DNA from: Cervus elaphus
Taxonomy: Eukaryota; Chordata; Mammalia; Artiodactyla; Cervidae
Reading direction: 5' to 3'
Assembly: GCF_910594005.1 (NCBI RefSeq)
Contig: NC_057825.1
Span: forward strand, 52,483,037-52,547,036
DNA: 64,000 nucleotides
The position numbers and the translations under genes were made by a program. Positions 33,636-45,965 of the stretch are shown one piece after another. How positions within the stretch are numbered: position 1 is the first letter of the stretch; each line of letters begins with the position of its first letter. Under the pieces are notes generated by a model. The model had not been told where the DNA came from. It saw only the letters and a program-made list of their open reading frames with translations, and made no database searches.

Positions 33636-34189
33636 AATATGAGAAGACAATTTCTAGGGAAAAATAGAAATGTTTACACTTAAATGTGAAGAATTAATTA
33701 ATTGTTACATAACCATTAAACATCCACTATTTTCTGCACAGTGTTTGCGATTGTGAAAACTATAGAAGAAAAATAAGATACCACACATTCCTTCAGAGAG
33801 CTGAAAATTCTCCTTTTGAGTTATGTAAGATAGATGGCTTATACATTTAATAGGCATCCAGAAAGCAAATGTGGACTGAAGCAATTGAGGAAGCTCATCA
33901 TTTTATATATGGAATTGTTAAGAATTATTAAAATACCAGGAAATTATTATTTCCTCTTCGAATTTACCAAGATTCTAAAGTTATTTATTTTGAAAAGTTG
34001 TATAAGCATTCCTAATGTAATGTTTGTTAATATAAGTAATATCACTATATATGTGCATAATTTATACTACAAAATTAATCCAAAAGGCTGTTCTTGTTAA
34101 TTTTCTTTATATTCCAAATATACTAGGGAATAGTGTATTACATTTATATTTAGGGTTTTAATTTAAATTCTTCGTATTGAAGAAATTGC
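33636..34189. other. Unique interval
   Basis: No gene or recognisable repeat. The 88-codon frame 33834-34100 has no known match. Confidence 0.5.
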
Positions 34190-34326
34190 TTATGTGCTTG
34201 CTCAGTCATGCAATCATGTCCAACTCTTTGTGACTCTTTGAACTTTAGCTTGCCAGGCTCTTCCATCCATGGAATTTTCTAGGCAAGAATACTGGAGTGG
34301 GTTGCCATTTCTTGCTCCAGGGGATT
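34190..34326 (-). mobile_element. BOV-A SINE, truncated
   Basis: 'gtgcttgctcagtcatgc' to 'catttcttgctccagggg'. It lacks the tRNA-like half, ending at nearly the same point as the copy at 33508-33635. Confidence 0.9.
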
Positions 34327-35631
34327 AATACAGTGTTAATCTTACCTATCTTGAAGAAATTAAGGTAGTTTTAATAAACAAACTGTTTTCTAGGGAATGA
34401 TGGTCATATATTCTTTCCTTTTACCTTCATAAAACCTTGCTTTAGAGCATATATTCTCAACACTCATTGCAAAGTTTTATAATTTATTTCATAATATGAT
34501 GAGCAATTTTGCCATACCAGTAAAAAATGAATCTGTTCTAACATGTTGATTTGTCTGGAAACATCATAGAAACAAGGCACATGTTGATTGTATAATAACA
34601 ATAATTTAAAAATGAGAAAGTAGTCCTCACATTGATAGATCATTAACAGGCCCTGCCTTCCCTGGAATGTATATGATAAAAATGCCATGCATATTTGGTC
34701 TTGGCTGCAAGTGTGACAAAGAGTTATCACTCATATAAGGGATGCTTATATGATTTGATAATCTAAAAATAAAATCAAAACAACCACAACATTATTTATA
34801 TTTTGGCTTCCTGGTTTTAAAATAACTGAAAAACAGCAGTGATGTAAAAATATTCTTCTTGAAGTAATTCATTTTTATCTAGGATAGCTATAACTATTTG
34901 GGAAAAAAAAAAAAAAAAAACTCCCTCAAAAATGAATCTGATTGTCAGCAGATTTCAACTTTCTAGTCCTACTGTACCTCTTGTAGAAATTCTAGAAAGA
35001 ATAGTCTTCCTAGCCACAATAACAGTTCCTCAAATATGAAAAAACATATTTGAATATTTCAGATTCCTTTTAACATTTCTATAGTTCTTTACCATGATGG
35101 TCAAATTTATCTAGGTAAACATCTCTTTGCCCATCATAAATAGGGATCAATTAAATTAAAAACAAAATCTTCAGTTATTCTGGACAACTATTAAACAAAA
35201 TAATTAAAACAAAAATAATTATAATATTAAATTATTTTCTATCATAAAAGCAGCACCATTTTTATTAGTGCAGCTTTGGTTTGGATTTGCATATTAAGAA
35301 GTCATTTCATGCCTTGTCACATTTCAGTGTCACAGCATCCACAGATGTTTGTCACCTGAGCCATCCTAGTCTCTTTCCTCCAATGATACTATAATTAAAG
35401 TTGATTTTCAATTCAGATATTTACACGTATTTTTGCAAAATCCATCTTGTTGATTTCATTTTGGTATGAAATTGTCAAGCCTGTTTTAAATCTTCATTTA
35501 GTCATCTATCATGTAAGCTGTCCCTCTCAGCTTCGTTTAACTTCAGGCCTGAAAAGCCTCAATTCAGTGTATTATTTTGTGATATATTTTTTAAGAAAGC
35601 TCAAACCAATGCTCTGTGACAACTTAGAGGG
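34327..35631. other. Unique AT-rich interval
   Basis: No gene or recognisable repeat. An A-run at 34903-34920 has no flanking direct repeat. Confidence 0.5.
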
Positions 35632-35780
35632 GTAGGATTGGGTGGGAGGTGGGAGAAAGTTTCAAGAGGTAGGGGACATATGTATATCTATGGTTGATTC
35701 GTGTTGATGTGTGGCAGAAACCAATACAATATTGCAAAACAATTATCTTTCAATTAAAAATAAATTTAAAAAAATAGAGT
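35632..35780 (+). mobile_element. L1-BT 3' end fragment
   Basis: 'gggtaggattgggtgggagg' to 'catgtgtggcagaaacc'-type text, then 'aatattgcaaaacaatta' and an A-rich end. This is the last ~150 bp of a ruminant L1. Confidence 0.8.
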
Positions 35781-36221
35781 GTAGTGTTTTTGTACTGCAT
35801 ATCTCTCAACTAGATTCTCATAGTTGCTCAACACATTTTAATAATAATTTTCAGTTGAAGATTCAATTATATTTCCTTCAAGTCATACAGCTTCATCATT
35901 TAAAAAAAAAAAATACTGAAAGTTCAATCTTAACTTCTCCACCTATATTTTATGAAAACCAAGTTTCATTTTCTAGTCTGATTAAAGAGGTCAAATAAAA
36001 TCATAGTGAAATTAAAAAATAAAATTTAAGAAAGGAGATTCCAACATAGATCAAAAAAGAAACAAAATTTAAGTTAGAATACAACCAGGTTTGTTGATGT
36101 TTATTGACTATTTCCCTTCTTTCTCATTTTTGCTAAATCATTGAACCAAAATGTGATGTTTACTACTTATATCTTACTAGAGAAGTACAGAGATTTTATT
36201 TGATAACCGGACTTAGAATGT
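35781..36221. other. Unique interval
   Basis: No gene or recognisable repeat. Confidence 0.5.
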
Positions 36222-36232
36222 ATATATTATGT

Positions 36233-36784
36233 CAGTTCAGTTCAGTTCAGTCGCTCAGTAGTGTCCAACTCTTTGCGAGCCCATGAACTGCAGCATGCCA
36301 GGTCTCCCTGTCCATCACCAACTCCCGGAATCCACCCAAACCTATGTCTTTCGAGTCGGTGATGCCATCCAACCAACTCATCCTCTGTCGTCCCCTTCTC
36401 CTCCTGTCCTCCATCTTTCCCAGCATCAGGGTCTTTCTAATGAGTCAACTTTTCACATGAGGTGGCCAAAGTATTGGAGTTTCAGCTTCAGCATCAGTCC
36501 TTCCAATGAATACTCAGGACTGATCTCCTTTAGGATGGACTGGTTGGATCTCCTTTCAGTGCAAGGGACTCTCAGAGTCTTCTCCAACACCACAGTTCAA
36601 AAGCATCAATTTTTTGGCACTCAGCTTTCTTTATAGTCCAACTCTCACATTTATACATGACCACTGGAAAAACCATAGCTTTGACTAGATCGACCTTTGT
36701 TGGCAAAGTAATGTCTCTGCTTTTTAATATGTTATCTAGGTTGGTCATAACTTTCCTTCCAAAGTGTAAGCATCTTTTAATTTC
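36233..36784 (-). mobile_element. BovB LINE with 11 bp target duplication
   Basis: 552 bp antisense BovB 3' end with a perfect tail 'cagttcagttcagttcag'. It is flanked by ATATATTATGT at 36222-36232 and 36785-36795. Confidence 0.96.
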
Positions 36785-36795
36785 ATATATTATGT

Positions 36796-37667
36796 ATGTA
36801 GCAACAATAATGTGACTGAAATAATAACAAGGAGTGGAGAATAATTAAGTTAGAATCTCAATCTATCTATCATCTATCTATGTCTTTATGTCTATCAAAG
36901 TAATCTATTCAACAGTAAGAATATTAATTAATTTTATCTGTCTAGATTTGTAGTAATATGCTCAATTAATTCTAATTCAATTAAAAATCCCAGTTTAGAT
37001 TTTAAAATTCTTTTCTTCATTTTTAAGAATGTCATGCAATTTAGTTTTAGAACACTTTTTAATACTTTGTATATTATAAATTAATATATGATTGGTCACA
37101 TAGACTTCCTCTGTCTAGAGGGTGTGTTTTTATGGCTTGTTAAATAAATATTAAAGTTATTTGGAATATTAGGGCTGTTCACATTCCAAAACTGAAATTT
37201 TAGCATTTTTGAAAAAATAAAATTCTTAGCATATGAAAATACGCCCAATATTTCTCATGAAATTAATTTTTGGCATTTAGTATGTATGCCTTTTAAACTG
37301 GATATGAATCCTCCAGTTACTTCAGTTTCAAGTTTCTTACACTTGCTGTACACTGTGTCTACTTTTGTCTTTGAACACATTTGTTTAATTTGTGAAATAA
37401 TTTGAAGAACTCTGTTGTAACAATACCATTTCTCACTTAATCAAAATAACTTCTGCCTTAAAATTGACTGATTGACTGATTTATGTGTCTGTTCAGTGAA
37501 AAAAATATTTGAATAGATAACTTCTAGCCAAGCACTCTGCAGAGATACTGAAAGAGGTTCTATCCTAGTGATCTTGATATTTAGTGAGAAACTATGGCAA
37601 AAATACAGTAAGGCTTGAGGAAAAGGTATCAGTCTGAGTTTAATAAATATCACTCTTACCATACAAA
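36796..37667. other. Unique AT-rich interval
   Basis: No gene. A short imperfect (ATCT)n run at about 36860-36896. Confidence 0.5.
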
Positions 37668-37800
37668 CTGGAGAAGAGCATAGCAACCCACTCCAGTATT
37701 CTTGACTGGAGAATCCACGGACAGAGGAGCCTGGCAGGCTACAGTGCATACGGTCTCACCTAGTCAGACACAACTGACGTGACTTAGCATGTACACACAC
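37668..37800 (+). mobile_element. BOV-A SINE, 5' truncated
   Basis: 'ggagaagagcatagcaaccc' to 'gacgtgacttagcatg', with a short AC-rich end. Confidence 0.9.
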
Positions 37801-37802
37801 CA

Positions 37803-38888
37803 TCAGTTCAGTTCAGTCACTCAGTGTTGTCTGACTCTTTGCTAGTCCATGGACTACAGGAGGCCAGGCATCACTGTCCATCACCAGCTCCCGGAGTTTA
37901 CTCAAACTCATGTCCGTTGAGTCAGTGATGCCATCCAACCATCTCATCCTCTATTGTCCCCTTCTCCTCTCGCCTTCAATCTTTCCCAGCATCAGGGTCT
38001 TTCTAATGAGTCAGCTCTTTGCATCAGGTGGCCAAAGTATTGGAGTTTCAGCTTCAACATCAGTCCTTCCAATGAACATTCAGGACTGATTTCCTTTAGG
38101 ATGGACTGGTTAGATCTCTTTGCAGCCCAAGGGACTCTCAAGAGTTTTCTCCAACACCACAGTTCAAAAGCATCAATTCTTCAGCGCTCAGCTTTCTTTA
38201 TACTCCAACTCTCACATCCATACATGACTACTGGAAAAACCATGGCCTTGACTAGACAGACCTTTGTTGGCAAAGTAATGTCTCGGCTTTTTAATATGCT
38301 ATCTAGGTTGATCATAGCTTTTCTTCCAAGGAACAAAGGTCTTTTAATTTCATGGCTGCAATCACCATCTGCAGTGATTTTTGGAGCCCCCCAAAATAAA
38401 GTCTCACTGTTTCCCCATCTAATTGCCATGAAGTGATGGGACCAGATGCCATGATCTTAGTTTTCTGAATTTTGAGCTTTAAGTCAACTTTTTCACTCTT
38501 TTCTTTCACTTTCATCAAGAGGCTCTTTAGTTCTTCACTTTCTGCCATAAGGGTGGTATCATCTGCATATCTGAGGTTATTGATATTTCTCCCGGCAATC
38601 TTGATTCCAGCTTGTGCTTCCTCCAGCCCAGTGTTTTTCATGATGTACCCTGTATATAAGTTAAATAAGCACAGTGACAATATACAACCTTGACTTACTC
38701 CTTTTCTTATTTGGAACCAGTCTGTTATTCCATGTCCAGTTCTAACTGTTGCTTCCTGACCTGCATACAGATTTCTCAAGAGGAAGGTTAGGTGATCTGG
38801 TATTTCCATCTTTTTCAGAATTTTCAACAGTTTTTTGTGATCCACACAGTCAAAGGCTTCGGCATAGTCAATAAAACAGAAATAGCAG
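37803..38888 (-). mobile_element. BovB LINE, 5' truncated
   Basis: 1.09 kb antisense BovB from the tail to 'cggcatagtcaataaaacag' in RT motif A. It carries the longest BovB RT relic of the window (38312-38845). Confidence 0.95.
38312..38845 (-). pseudogene. BovB reverse transcriptase relic, YADD intact
   Basis: A 177-codon minus frame, in order: LLRNLYAGQEATVRTG, motif B-like GVSQGCILSLCLFN, the AGRNINNLRYADDTTLMAES block (motif C intact) and LKIQKTKIMASGPITSW, then a frameshift into unrelated residues near the C-terminus. Motif A (FIDYAKAFD) lies just beyond the open frame and the endonuclease is absent. Not functional. Confidence 0.92.
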
Positions 38889-39969
38889 AGAAAGAGATAG
38901 TGTTCAAAAGGAAAAGCAATGCAGAACTTGGTTAAGTGTTAGAAAACAAGAAGTTATGCCTGAAACTAAGACAGACTTCCAAGAACAAAGTCAATATACT
39001 AGAATTTAAAAGCAATAAAAAAAAAAACAAAAAAACTAAGGACTCAAAATACAATTGGTTTTTGCATTTTAGAGTCTTCTTGAGGCTTTCTTGAGAAGAA
39101 AATGTGTAATGTGTGATGGAGGAGACAGTTATCAAGTGACTGATGTTGGAAGACACAGAGGAAGAATATATTCTCCTAATTCAAGGAAAGTAACTAAGGA
39201 GACATGAATTTTGAACCAGAGGCATCTAGAAACAATGGGGAGAAATATTAATAGATGCTCCTTCATTTGCTAATGGGGAGAAATCAAGAAATATATTTGA
39301 AGTTAGAAGATATTATAATTGATAGAGTAAGGTCAATAAGAGAAAAGATGGATATTTATAATATAAACAGAAATCTTTCTTTTCACCTACAGAATAACCC
39401 TCCATACCCTTTAAACTTGATAGAAAGTGTTAAGGCTAGGAATAGATGGAGATAGGATTGATAGTACTATATTAGGATAGTGCAAAGTGCTATAGAATTA
39501 TTTTAGAGAAGATTGTATTATTATTGCATATTTAGAAAGAGCAATTCACTGAAAATAAGATAACAGAAGCTGAAGCAGATCTTTAGCATATGAGATGGAA
39601 GTCTCAAAATATTAAGATAGAAAGAGTCCAAGACAGTAGCACAATGGATAGGTCATACCAGTCCTGAACTTCACATCTTGGACTGTTATGGACATGAAAT
39701 ATAGTCTGCTTCAGTTTAAGCCACTGCTGTTTGGACTTTTATTTTAGAAGTTGAAATTATATTAGTCATGATCAAATAGTCCAGGGAAGGAAAACGGCAT
39801 AGTTGGTGATCTATAAAAGCAACTATTGTGATTGGTACTACTTTATGTCATTGCAAGAACTGGAGTACTATTACCAAAGGGATGCATGAGTATCAAGTAC
39901 AGCAACAACAAAATAGATTTTCAATTTACAGATCTGACAAATGGTCAAAAATATAAAAGCTAATAGTTG
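38889..39969. other. Unique interval
   Basis: About 1.1 kb with no gene or recognisable repeat. Confidence 0.5.
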
Positions 39970-40446
39970 CAGTGTTTTTGTTGCTGTTGTTCAGTCTCCC
40001 AGTAACGTCCAAATCTGGGACCCCATGGGCTACAGCACACCAGGCCCCCCTTTCCCTCACCTGTGAGTTTGCCTAAGTTCATGTTCATTGCATTAGTGAT
40101 GCCATTCAGCCGTCTCATCCTCTGATGCCCTCTTCTCCTTCTGCCCTCCATCTTTCCCAGCATGAAGGACTTTTCCAATGAGTCATCTGTTCACATCAGA
40201 TGACCAAAATATTGGAGCTTCAGCTTCAGCATCAGTCCTTCCAGTGAATATTCAGGGTTTATCTCCCTTAAGATTGACTGGTTTGATCACCTGACTCTCC
40301 AAGGAACTCTCAGGAGTCTTCTCCAGCACAACTGCCTTCTTATAGTCCAGCTCTCACAATCATACATGACCACTGAGAAGACCATATCCTTTACTACGCA
40401 GACCTTTGTCAGCAGAATGATGTCTTTGCTTTTCAACACACTCTAG

Positions 40447-42571
40447 TTTTGTCACCCCTTCATGGATCATTGCCTTGTCGTGGTGAAGGTGCTTGCATAA
40501 CTCAATGAAGTTATGAGCCATGCTTTGCAGGACCACCCAAGATGGATTGGTCATGGCAGTGAGTTCTGACAAAACGTGGAGGAGGGCATGGCAAACCACC
40601 CCAGTATACTTGCTGTGAGACCCTAATGAACCGTGTAAAAGGCCCAAAAGATCTGACACCAAAGATGAGTGCCCCAGGTCTGAAGGTGTCCAGTATGCTA
40701 CAGGGGGAAAGCAGAGGAGAATTACCAATAACCCCAGAATGAAGGAAGTAGTTGGGCCAAAGCAGATATGATGCTCAGTTGTTGATGTGTCTGGTGATGA
40801 AAGTAAGCTCCAATGCTGCAAAGAACAGTATTGTATAGGAACCTGGAATTTTAGGTTCATGAATCAAGGAAATTGGATGTGGTCAAGCAGGAGATAGTAA
40901 GAATAAACATCAACATCTTAGGAATCAGTGAACTAAAATGGACAGAAATGGGAGAATTTAATTCAGATGACCATTATATCTAGAGGAAATGGAATAGCCC
41001 TTATAATCAATGAGAGTCAGAAATACAGTACTTGGGTGCAACCTCAAAATGAAAGAAAGGTCTTGGCTTGTTTTCGAAAGAAGTCATTCAACCTACTGCC
41101 TACTACTAGGCAGTAATCCAAGCCTATGTCCCTACAACAAATGCTGAAGAAGCTGAATTTGATCATTTCTATTAAGACTTAGAAGTCCTCCTAGAGCTAA
41201 CACATAAAAAGATGCTCTATTCATTATCAGGGATTGGAATACAAAAGTTGGAGGTCAAGATATACCTGGAGTAAAAGGCAAATTTTGCCTTGGAGAACAA
41301 AATGAAGCAGTGCAAAAGCTAACTGAATTCTGCCAAGAGAATGCACTAGTCATAGCAAATATGCTTTTTCAACAACACAAGAGATAACTTGACACATGGA
41401 CATCACTAAATGATCAAAACCGAAAACAAATAGATTACATTCTTTGTTGTCAAAGATGCAGATGTATATAGTCATCAAAAATAAGACTGGGAGATGACTC
41501 TGGTTCAGATCATCAGGTTCTTATAGCAAAATTCAAGCTTAAACTAAAGAAATCTAGGAAAAACACTAGGCCAGCCAGGTATGACTTAAATCAAATCCTG
41601 TTTGAATTCGCTGCAGAGGTAACAAATAGATTCAAGGGACTAGATCTAGATAAGAGTGTGCCTAAAAAACTATGGACAGAGGTCCACAATATTGTACAGG
41701 AGGCCCAAACAAAACTATCCCAAAGAAAAAGCAAGAAGGCAAAGTGGTTATCTGAGGAGGTTTTATGAATAGCAGAAGAAGAAAAGTGAAAACCAAGTGA
41801 GAGAGGGAAAGGTACATTCACTTAAATGCAGAATTTCAAAAATAGATAAAAGAGAAAAGAATACCTTCTTAAATGAAGTGTTTAATTAAAGAAGAAAACA
41901 ACAAAAGGGGAAAGACTAGAGATATCTTTAGGAAATTTGGAAACATCAAGGGAGATTTCTGCCCAAAGATGGGCACAATAAAGGGTAAAAATGGTAGAGA
42001 TCCAGTAGATGCTAAAGAGGTCAGAAGAGACAGAAAGAGTACACTGAAGAACTGTATATTAAAAAGCTGTTAGTAAACTGGATCATTAAGATGGTGTGGT
42101 TAATCACCCAGAGTCAGACATTCTGGAGTGCTAAGTCAAAGGGGCCTTAAGAAGCACCACTGTTAATAAAGCTAGTGGGTGCAATGGAATTCCAACAGAA
42201 CTATTCAAATCCCTAAAAGAGGATGGCGTCAAGGTTTTGCATCCATTACATCAGCAAATCTAGAAGATCTGACAGTGCACACAAGATGGAAATGGTCAGT
42301 CCTCATCCCAATTTCCAAGAAGGGCAGTACCAAAGAATATGCTAACCATCTAACAATCACACTCATCTCCCATTCTAGTAAGATAATGCTTAAAATCTCT
42401 TTCTAGGCTTCAGCATTATGTGAACCAAGAATGCCCCGATGTCCAAACTGGGTTTAGAAAAGGAAGAGGAACTAGAGATCAGATTGCCAACATTTGCCAG
42501 ATTGTAGAAAAATCAAAGGGATTTCAGGAAAAAAAAGAAAAAAAAATCTGTTTTCATCGACTATGCTGTTG
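40447..42571 (+). pseudogene. BovB endonuclease and RT N-terminal relic
   Basis: Sense BovB starting near the element's 5' end and running through the APE-type endonuclease and the RT N-terminus. Visible landmarks: the 'gaatcagtgaactaaaatgg' block, a damaged GDWN block (about 41232-41243) and an intact SDH motif (41505-41513). Later come a 'tccaacagaactattc' block and the start of RT motif A (FIDYA, about 42549). Stops and frameshifts are frequent. The sense sequence resumes at 44094. Confidence 0.88.
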
Positions 42572-44093
42572 AGACAGTTTTCAGTTCAGTTCAGTCGCTC
42601 ACATGTCTGATTCTTTGTGACCATATGGACTGCAGCAAGCCAAGCTTCCCTGTCCATCACTAGCTCCCAGAACTTACTCAAATTCATGTCTATTGAGTCA
42701 TTGATGCCATCTAACTACTTTATTCTCTATTGTCCCCTTCTCCTCCTGCCTTCAATCTTTCTCAGCATTAGAGACTTTTCTAATGATGTAGTTCTTCACA
42801 TCAGGTAGCCAAAGTATTGGAACTTCAGCTTCAGCATCAGTCATTCCAATGAATATTCAGGGTTGATTTCTTTTTGGATTGACTGGTTAGATCTCCTTGC
42901 AGTCCAAGGGACTCTTAAGAGTCTTCTTCAACACCACAGTTCAAAAGCATTGATTCATAAGTGCTCAGCTTTCTTTATGGTCCAACTCACATCCATACAT
43001 GAACACTGGAAAAACCATAGCTTTGACTATATGGACCTTGGTCAGCAAGTAATGTCTCTGCTTTTTAATATGCTGTCTAGATTTGTCATAGCATTTCTTC
43101 CAAGGAGCAAACATCTTTTAATTTCATGGCTGCAGTCACAATCTTCAGTGATTTGGAGCCCAAGAAAATAAAGTCTCTCACTGTTTCCATTGTTTCCCCA
43201 TCTATTTGCCATGAAGTGATGGTACTGGATGCCAAGATCTTAGTTTTTTAAATGTTTAGTTTTAAGCCAGCTTTTTCACTCTCCTCTTTCACTTTCATCA
43301 AAAGGCTCTTTAGTTCCTCTTCATTTTCTGCCATAAGGGTGGTGTCATCTGCATAACTGAGGTTATTGACATATTCCTACAATCTTGATTCCAGCTTGTG
43401 CTTCATCCAGCCCAGCATTTTGCATGATGTATTCTGCATATAATTTAAATAAGCAGGGTGGCATTATACAGCCTTGACGTACTCCTTTCCCAGTTGGAAC
43501 CAGTCCATTGTTCCATGTCCAGTTCTAACTGCTGCTTCTTGACTTGCACACAGGTTTCTCAGGAGGCAGGTAAGGTGGTCTGGTATTCCCATCTCTTTCA
43601 GAATTTTCCAGAGTTTGCTGTAATACAGTCAAAAGCTTCAGTGTAGTTGATGAAGATATCCTGGAGAAGGGAATGGCAACCCACTCCAGTATTCTTGGGC
43701 TTCCCTGGTGGCTCAGAGGATAAAGTGTCTGCCTGCAATGTGGGAGACCCAAGTTCAATCCCTGGGTTTGGAAGATCCCCTGGAGAAGGAAATGGCAACC
43801 CACTCCAGTATTCTTGCCTGGAGAATCGCATGGATGGAGGAGCCTGGTGGGCTACAGTCTATGAGATCGCAAAGAGTTGGACACAACTGAGCGACTTCAC
43901 TTTCACTGTCCTTGATTTTTCGAAGACACAACAGATGTTGGCAATTTGATCTCTGTTTCCTCTTCCTTTTCTAAATCCAGCTTGAACATCTGGAAGTTTT
44001 TGGCTCATGTACTGTTGAATCCTGGCTTGGAGAATTTTGAGTATTACTTTGCTAGCATGTGATATGAATGCAACTGTGCGATAGTATGAACAT
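42572..44093 (-). mobile_element. Nested BovB inside the inverted BovB
   Basis: Antisense BovB from the tail 'cagttcagttcagtcgctc' through the RT domain to 'atagtatgaacattctttg'. It splits motif A of the host copy. Left edge 'ttgagacagt' and right edge 'ctttgactgtgt' are diverged copies of the same host sequence, fitting a target duplication. It is itself split by SINEs at 43659-43912. Confidence 0.88.
43659..43912 (+). mobile_element. Dimeric Bov-tA2 SINE, nested
   Basis: A short BOV-A piece (43659-43697, 'ctggagaagggaatggc' to 'tattcttg') is joined to a full Bov-tA2 (43698-43912) with the tRNA-like head 'gcttccctggtggctcag' and end 'gagcgacttcactttcac'. It sits inside the nested BovB: third level of the stack. 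Confidence 0.92.
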
Positions 44094-44645
44094 TCTTTGA
44101 CTGTGTAGATCATGACAAACTGTGGAAAGCTCTTAGAGAGACAAGAATACCAGATCATCTTCCCGTCTCCTGACAAACCTGTATGCAGGTCAAGAAGCAA
44201 CATTTAGAACCCTATATGGAACAACTGATTGGTTCAAGATCAAGAAAGGAGTATGCCAGAACTGTCTGCTGTCACCCTGTTTATTTAATCTATATGCTGA
44301 ACACATCATGAGAAATGCTGGGCTGGATAGTTTACAAGCTAGAATCGAGATAGGCAGGAGAAACATCAACAACCTCAGATATGCAGATGGTTCCACTCCA
44401 AGGACAGAAAGCAAAGAGGAAATAACCTCTTGATGAGGGTAAAGGAGGAGAGTGAAAAGCCAGTTTAAGACTAAATATTAAAGAAACTAAGATCAAGGCA
44501 TCCGGCCTCATTACTGCATGGCAAAGAGAAGGGGGAAAGGTGGAAGTAATGACAGATTTCCTCTTTTTGGGCTCCAAAGTCACTGTGGTTGGTGACTGAA
44601 GCCACAAAATCAGAAGATGATTGCTTCCTGGCAGGAAAGTGATGA
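44094..44645 (+). pseudogene. BovB RT relic, resumed, YADD changed
   Basis: Continuation of the sense BovB after the nested element: 'ctgtgtagatcatgacaaac', 'gtcaccctgtttatttaatc', then motif C at 44380-44391 reading YADG where YADD is expected. It ends at the HEIKR-LLLGRK block. Frameshifted and inactive. Confidence 0.88.
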
Positions 44646-45070
44646 CAGTGTCCTTACTATGTGCCAAACATTTTCTAAATACTTTATATTACTTTAACTC
44701 ATTTGAAGTAGGTATTACTAACATTAATTCCTTACTTTATAGGTAGGAAATCAAGGCATATGGAGGTAAATAATTTGCTCAAAATACAAAGATTTATAAC
44801 CAGAAAATCTGGCTCTAAAGTTGATGATTTTAATCCATCTCTCCATCTCTCTATCTGTCACTGTCTTACGGACAACTAGTTGAGAAGTAAAAAATGCTGG
44901 AGTTTTTAATGATCAAAAATACATATTTACATACATAATTGAATTTTTGTTGTTGTTGTTTTTTTTTAATACAGCAATGTTCAGGAGCTGATTATTGCAT
45001 TATGTAGGGTGAATTGCTTCTATGATTCTGAATTAGTGTGCTGTTGGTATGTGTGGTTCCCTGATAGCTC
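44566..45070. repeat. Segmental copy 1 (paired with about 48853-49371)
   Basis: Spans the last ~80 bp of the sense BovB, its flank, a MIR, unique sequence and the first bases of the SINE at 45053. The same order recurs at 48853-49371 at roughly 88-90% identity by eye. Because the copy includes the BovB/flank junction, this locus is the likely source. Confidence 0.85.
44655..44840 (-). mobile_element. MIR SINE, antisense
   Basis: 'ttactatgtgccaaacattt', 'ttactttataggtaggaaat' and 'tttgctcaaaatacaaaga' follow antisense MIR order. Its duplicated partner is at 48938-49120. Confidence 0.75.
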
Positions 45071-45240
45071 AGACAGTAAAGAATCTATCTGCAACGAGAA
45101 AGACCCAGGTTTGATCACTGGATCAGGAAGATTCTCTGGAGAAGGAAATGGAGACCCATTTCAGTATTCTTGCCTAGAGAATTCAATAGATAAAGTGTCT
45201 GGTGGGATACAGTCCATGGGGTTGCAAAAATTGGGCATTT
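45053..45240 (+). mobile_element. Bov-tA SINE
   Basis: Head 'ggttccctgatagctcag' to 'gtccatggggttgcaaa'. The final 'gagtcggacacgactga' block is decayed. Confidence 0.9.
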
Positions 45241-45548
45241 TTTGATAATGTTGAGGATGGAAGTTGAAATAAAACTGGAAATGCCTAACTTCAGTTATAG
45301 TGTTAGTGCAATGACTGTATGTCTTATTGTGGTCCACTGTTAACAAGGTATTTATTACTTGCAGCCAAGTATCCTAACTGATGCAATGATTTATATGAAA
45401 AAGAATATTTAAACTACATTAAGAGCACACTTGATATTGATAATTTCAAAACATTTTTATCAATTTTATGTAATGTAGACTTAAATGCAAGCTACAATTG
45501 TAGCCTATATAAACTACAACTCATAGTTTCATCATGATCTACACTTGT
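45241..45548. other. Unique interval
   Basis: No gene or recognisable repeat. Confidence 0.5.
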
Positions 45549-45965
45549 ATTCAGTTCAGTTCAGTCGCTCAGTCATGTCCGACTCTTTGAAACCCTATGA
45601 ATCGCAGCACGCCAGGCCTCCCTGTCCATCACCAACTCCTGGAGCCTACTCAAACTCATGTCCATCGAGTCAGTGATGCCATCCAACCATCTCATCCTCT
45701 GTCATCCCCTTCTCCTCCTGCCCTCAATCCCTCCTAGCATCAGGGTCTTTTCCAATGAGTCAACTCTTCACATGAGGTGGCCAAAGTATTGGAGTTTCAG
45801 CCTCAGTCCTTCCAATGAACACCCAGGACTGATCTCCTTTAGGATGGACTGGTTGGATCTCCTTGCAGTCCAAGGGACTCTCAAGTCTTCCCCAACACCA
45901 CAGTTCAAAAGCATCAATTTTTTGGCACTTAGCTTTCTTGACAGTCCAACTCTCACATTCATATG
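45549..45965 (-). mobile_element. BovB LINE, 5' truncated
   Basis: Antisense BovB from 'cagttcagttcagtcgctc' to 'ccaactctcacattcat'. Low divergence. Confidence 0.95.

Larger units (their letters stand above)
39976..44645 (-). mobile_element. Long BovB with 5' inversion (composite)
   Basis: The 3' part lies antisense at 39976-40446 and the 5' part in sense at 40447-42571 and 44094-44645. The two meet head to head at 40446/40447. In element coordinates the sense part stops at 'aaagtgatgac' and the antisense part starts at 'ctagagtg', positions separated by about 4 nt in BovB. One element was therefore split and inverted, not two insertions. CAGTGT at 39970-39975 and 44646-44651 is a possible short target duplication. 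Another BovB (42572-44093) interrupts it. Confidence 0.82.

Noticed and set aside
34903..34920. Poly(A) run considered as another tail-only insertion (also T-run at 9367-9382)
   Set aside because: No direct repeat flanks either run, so simple slippage is enough.
40360..40860. 166-codon minus-strand open frame
   Set aside because: It runs antisense through the 5' part of BovB and across the inversion join. It has no similarity to a known protein and no independent support.
43698..43765. tRNA-Glu-like sequence at SINE heads (also 11831, 24378, 58322, 60614)
   Set aside because: These are Bov-tA SINE heads. The tRNA fold is degraded and they are part of retrotransposons, not tRNA genes.
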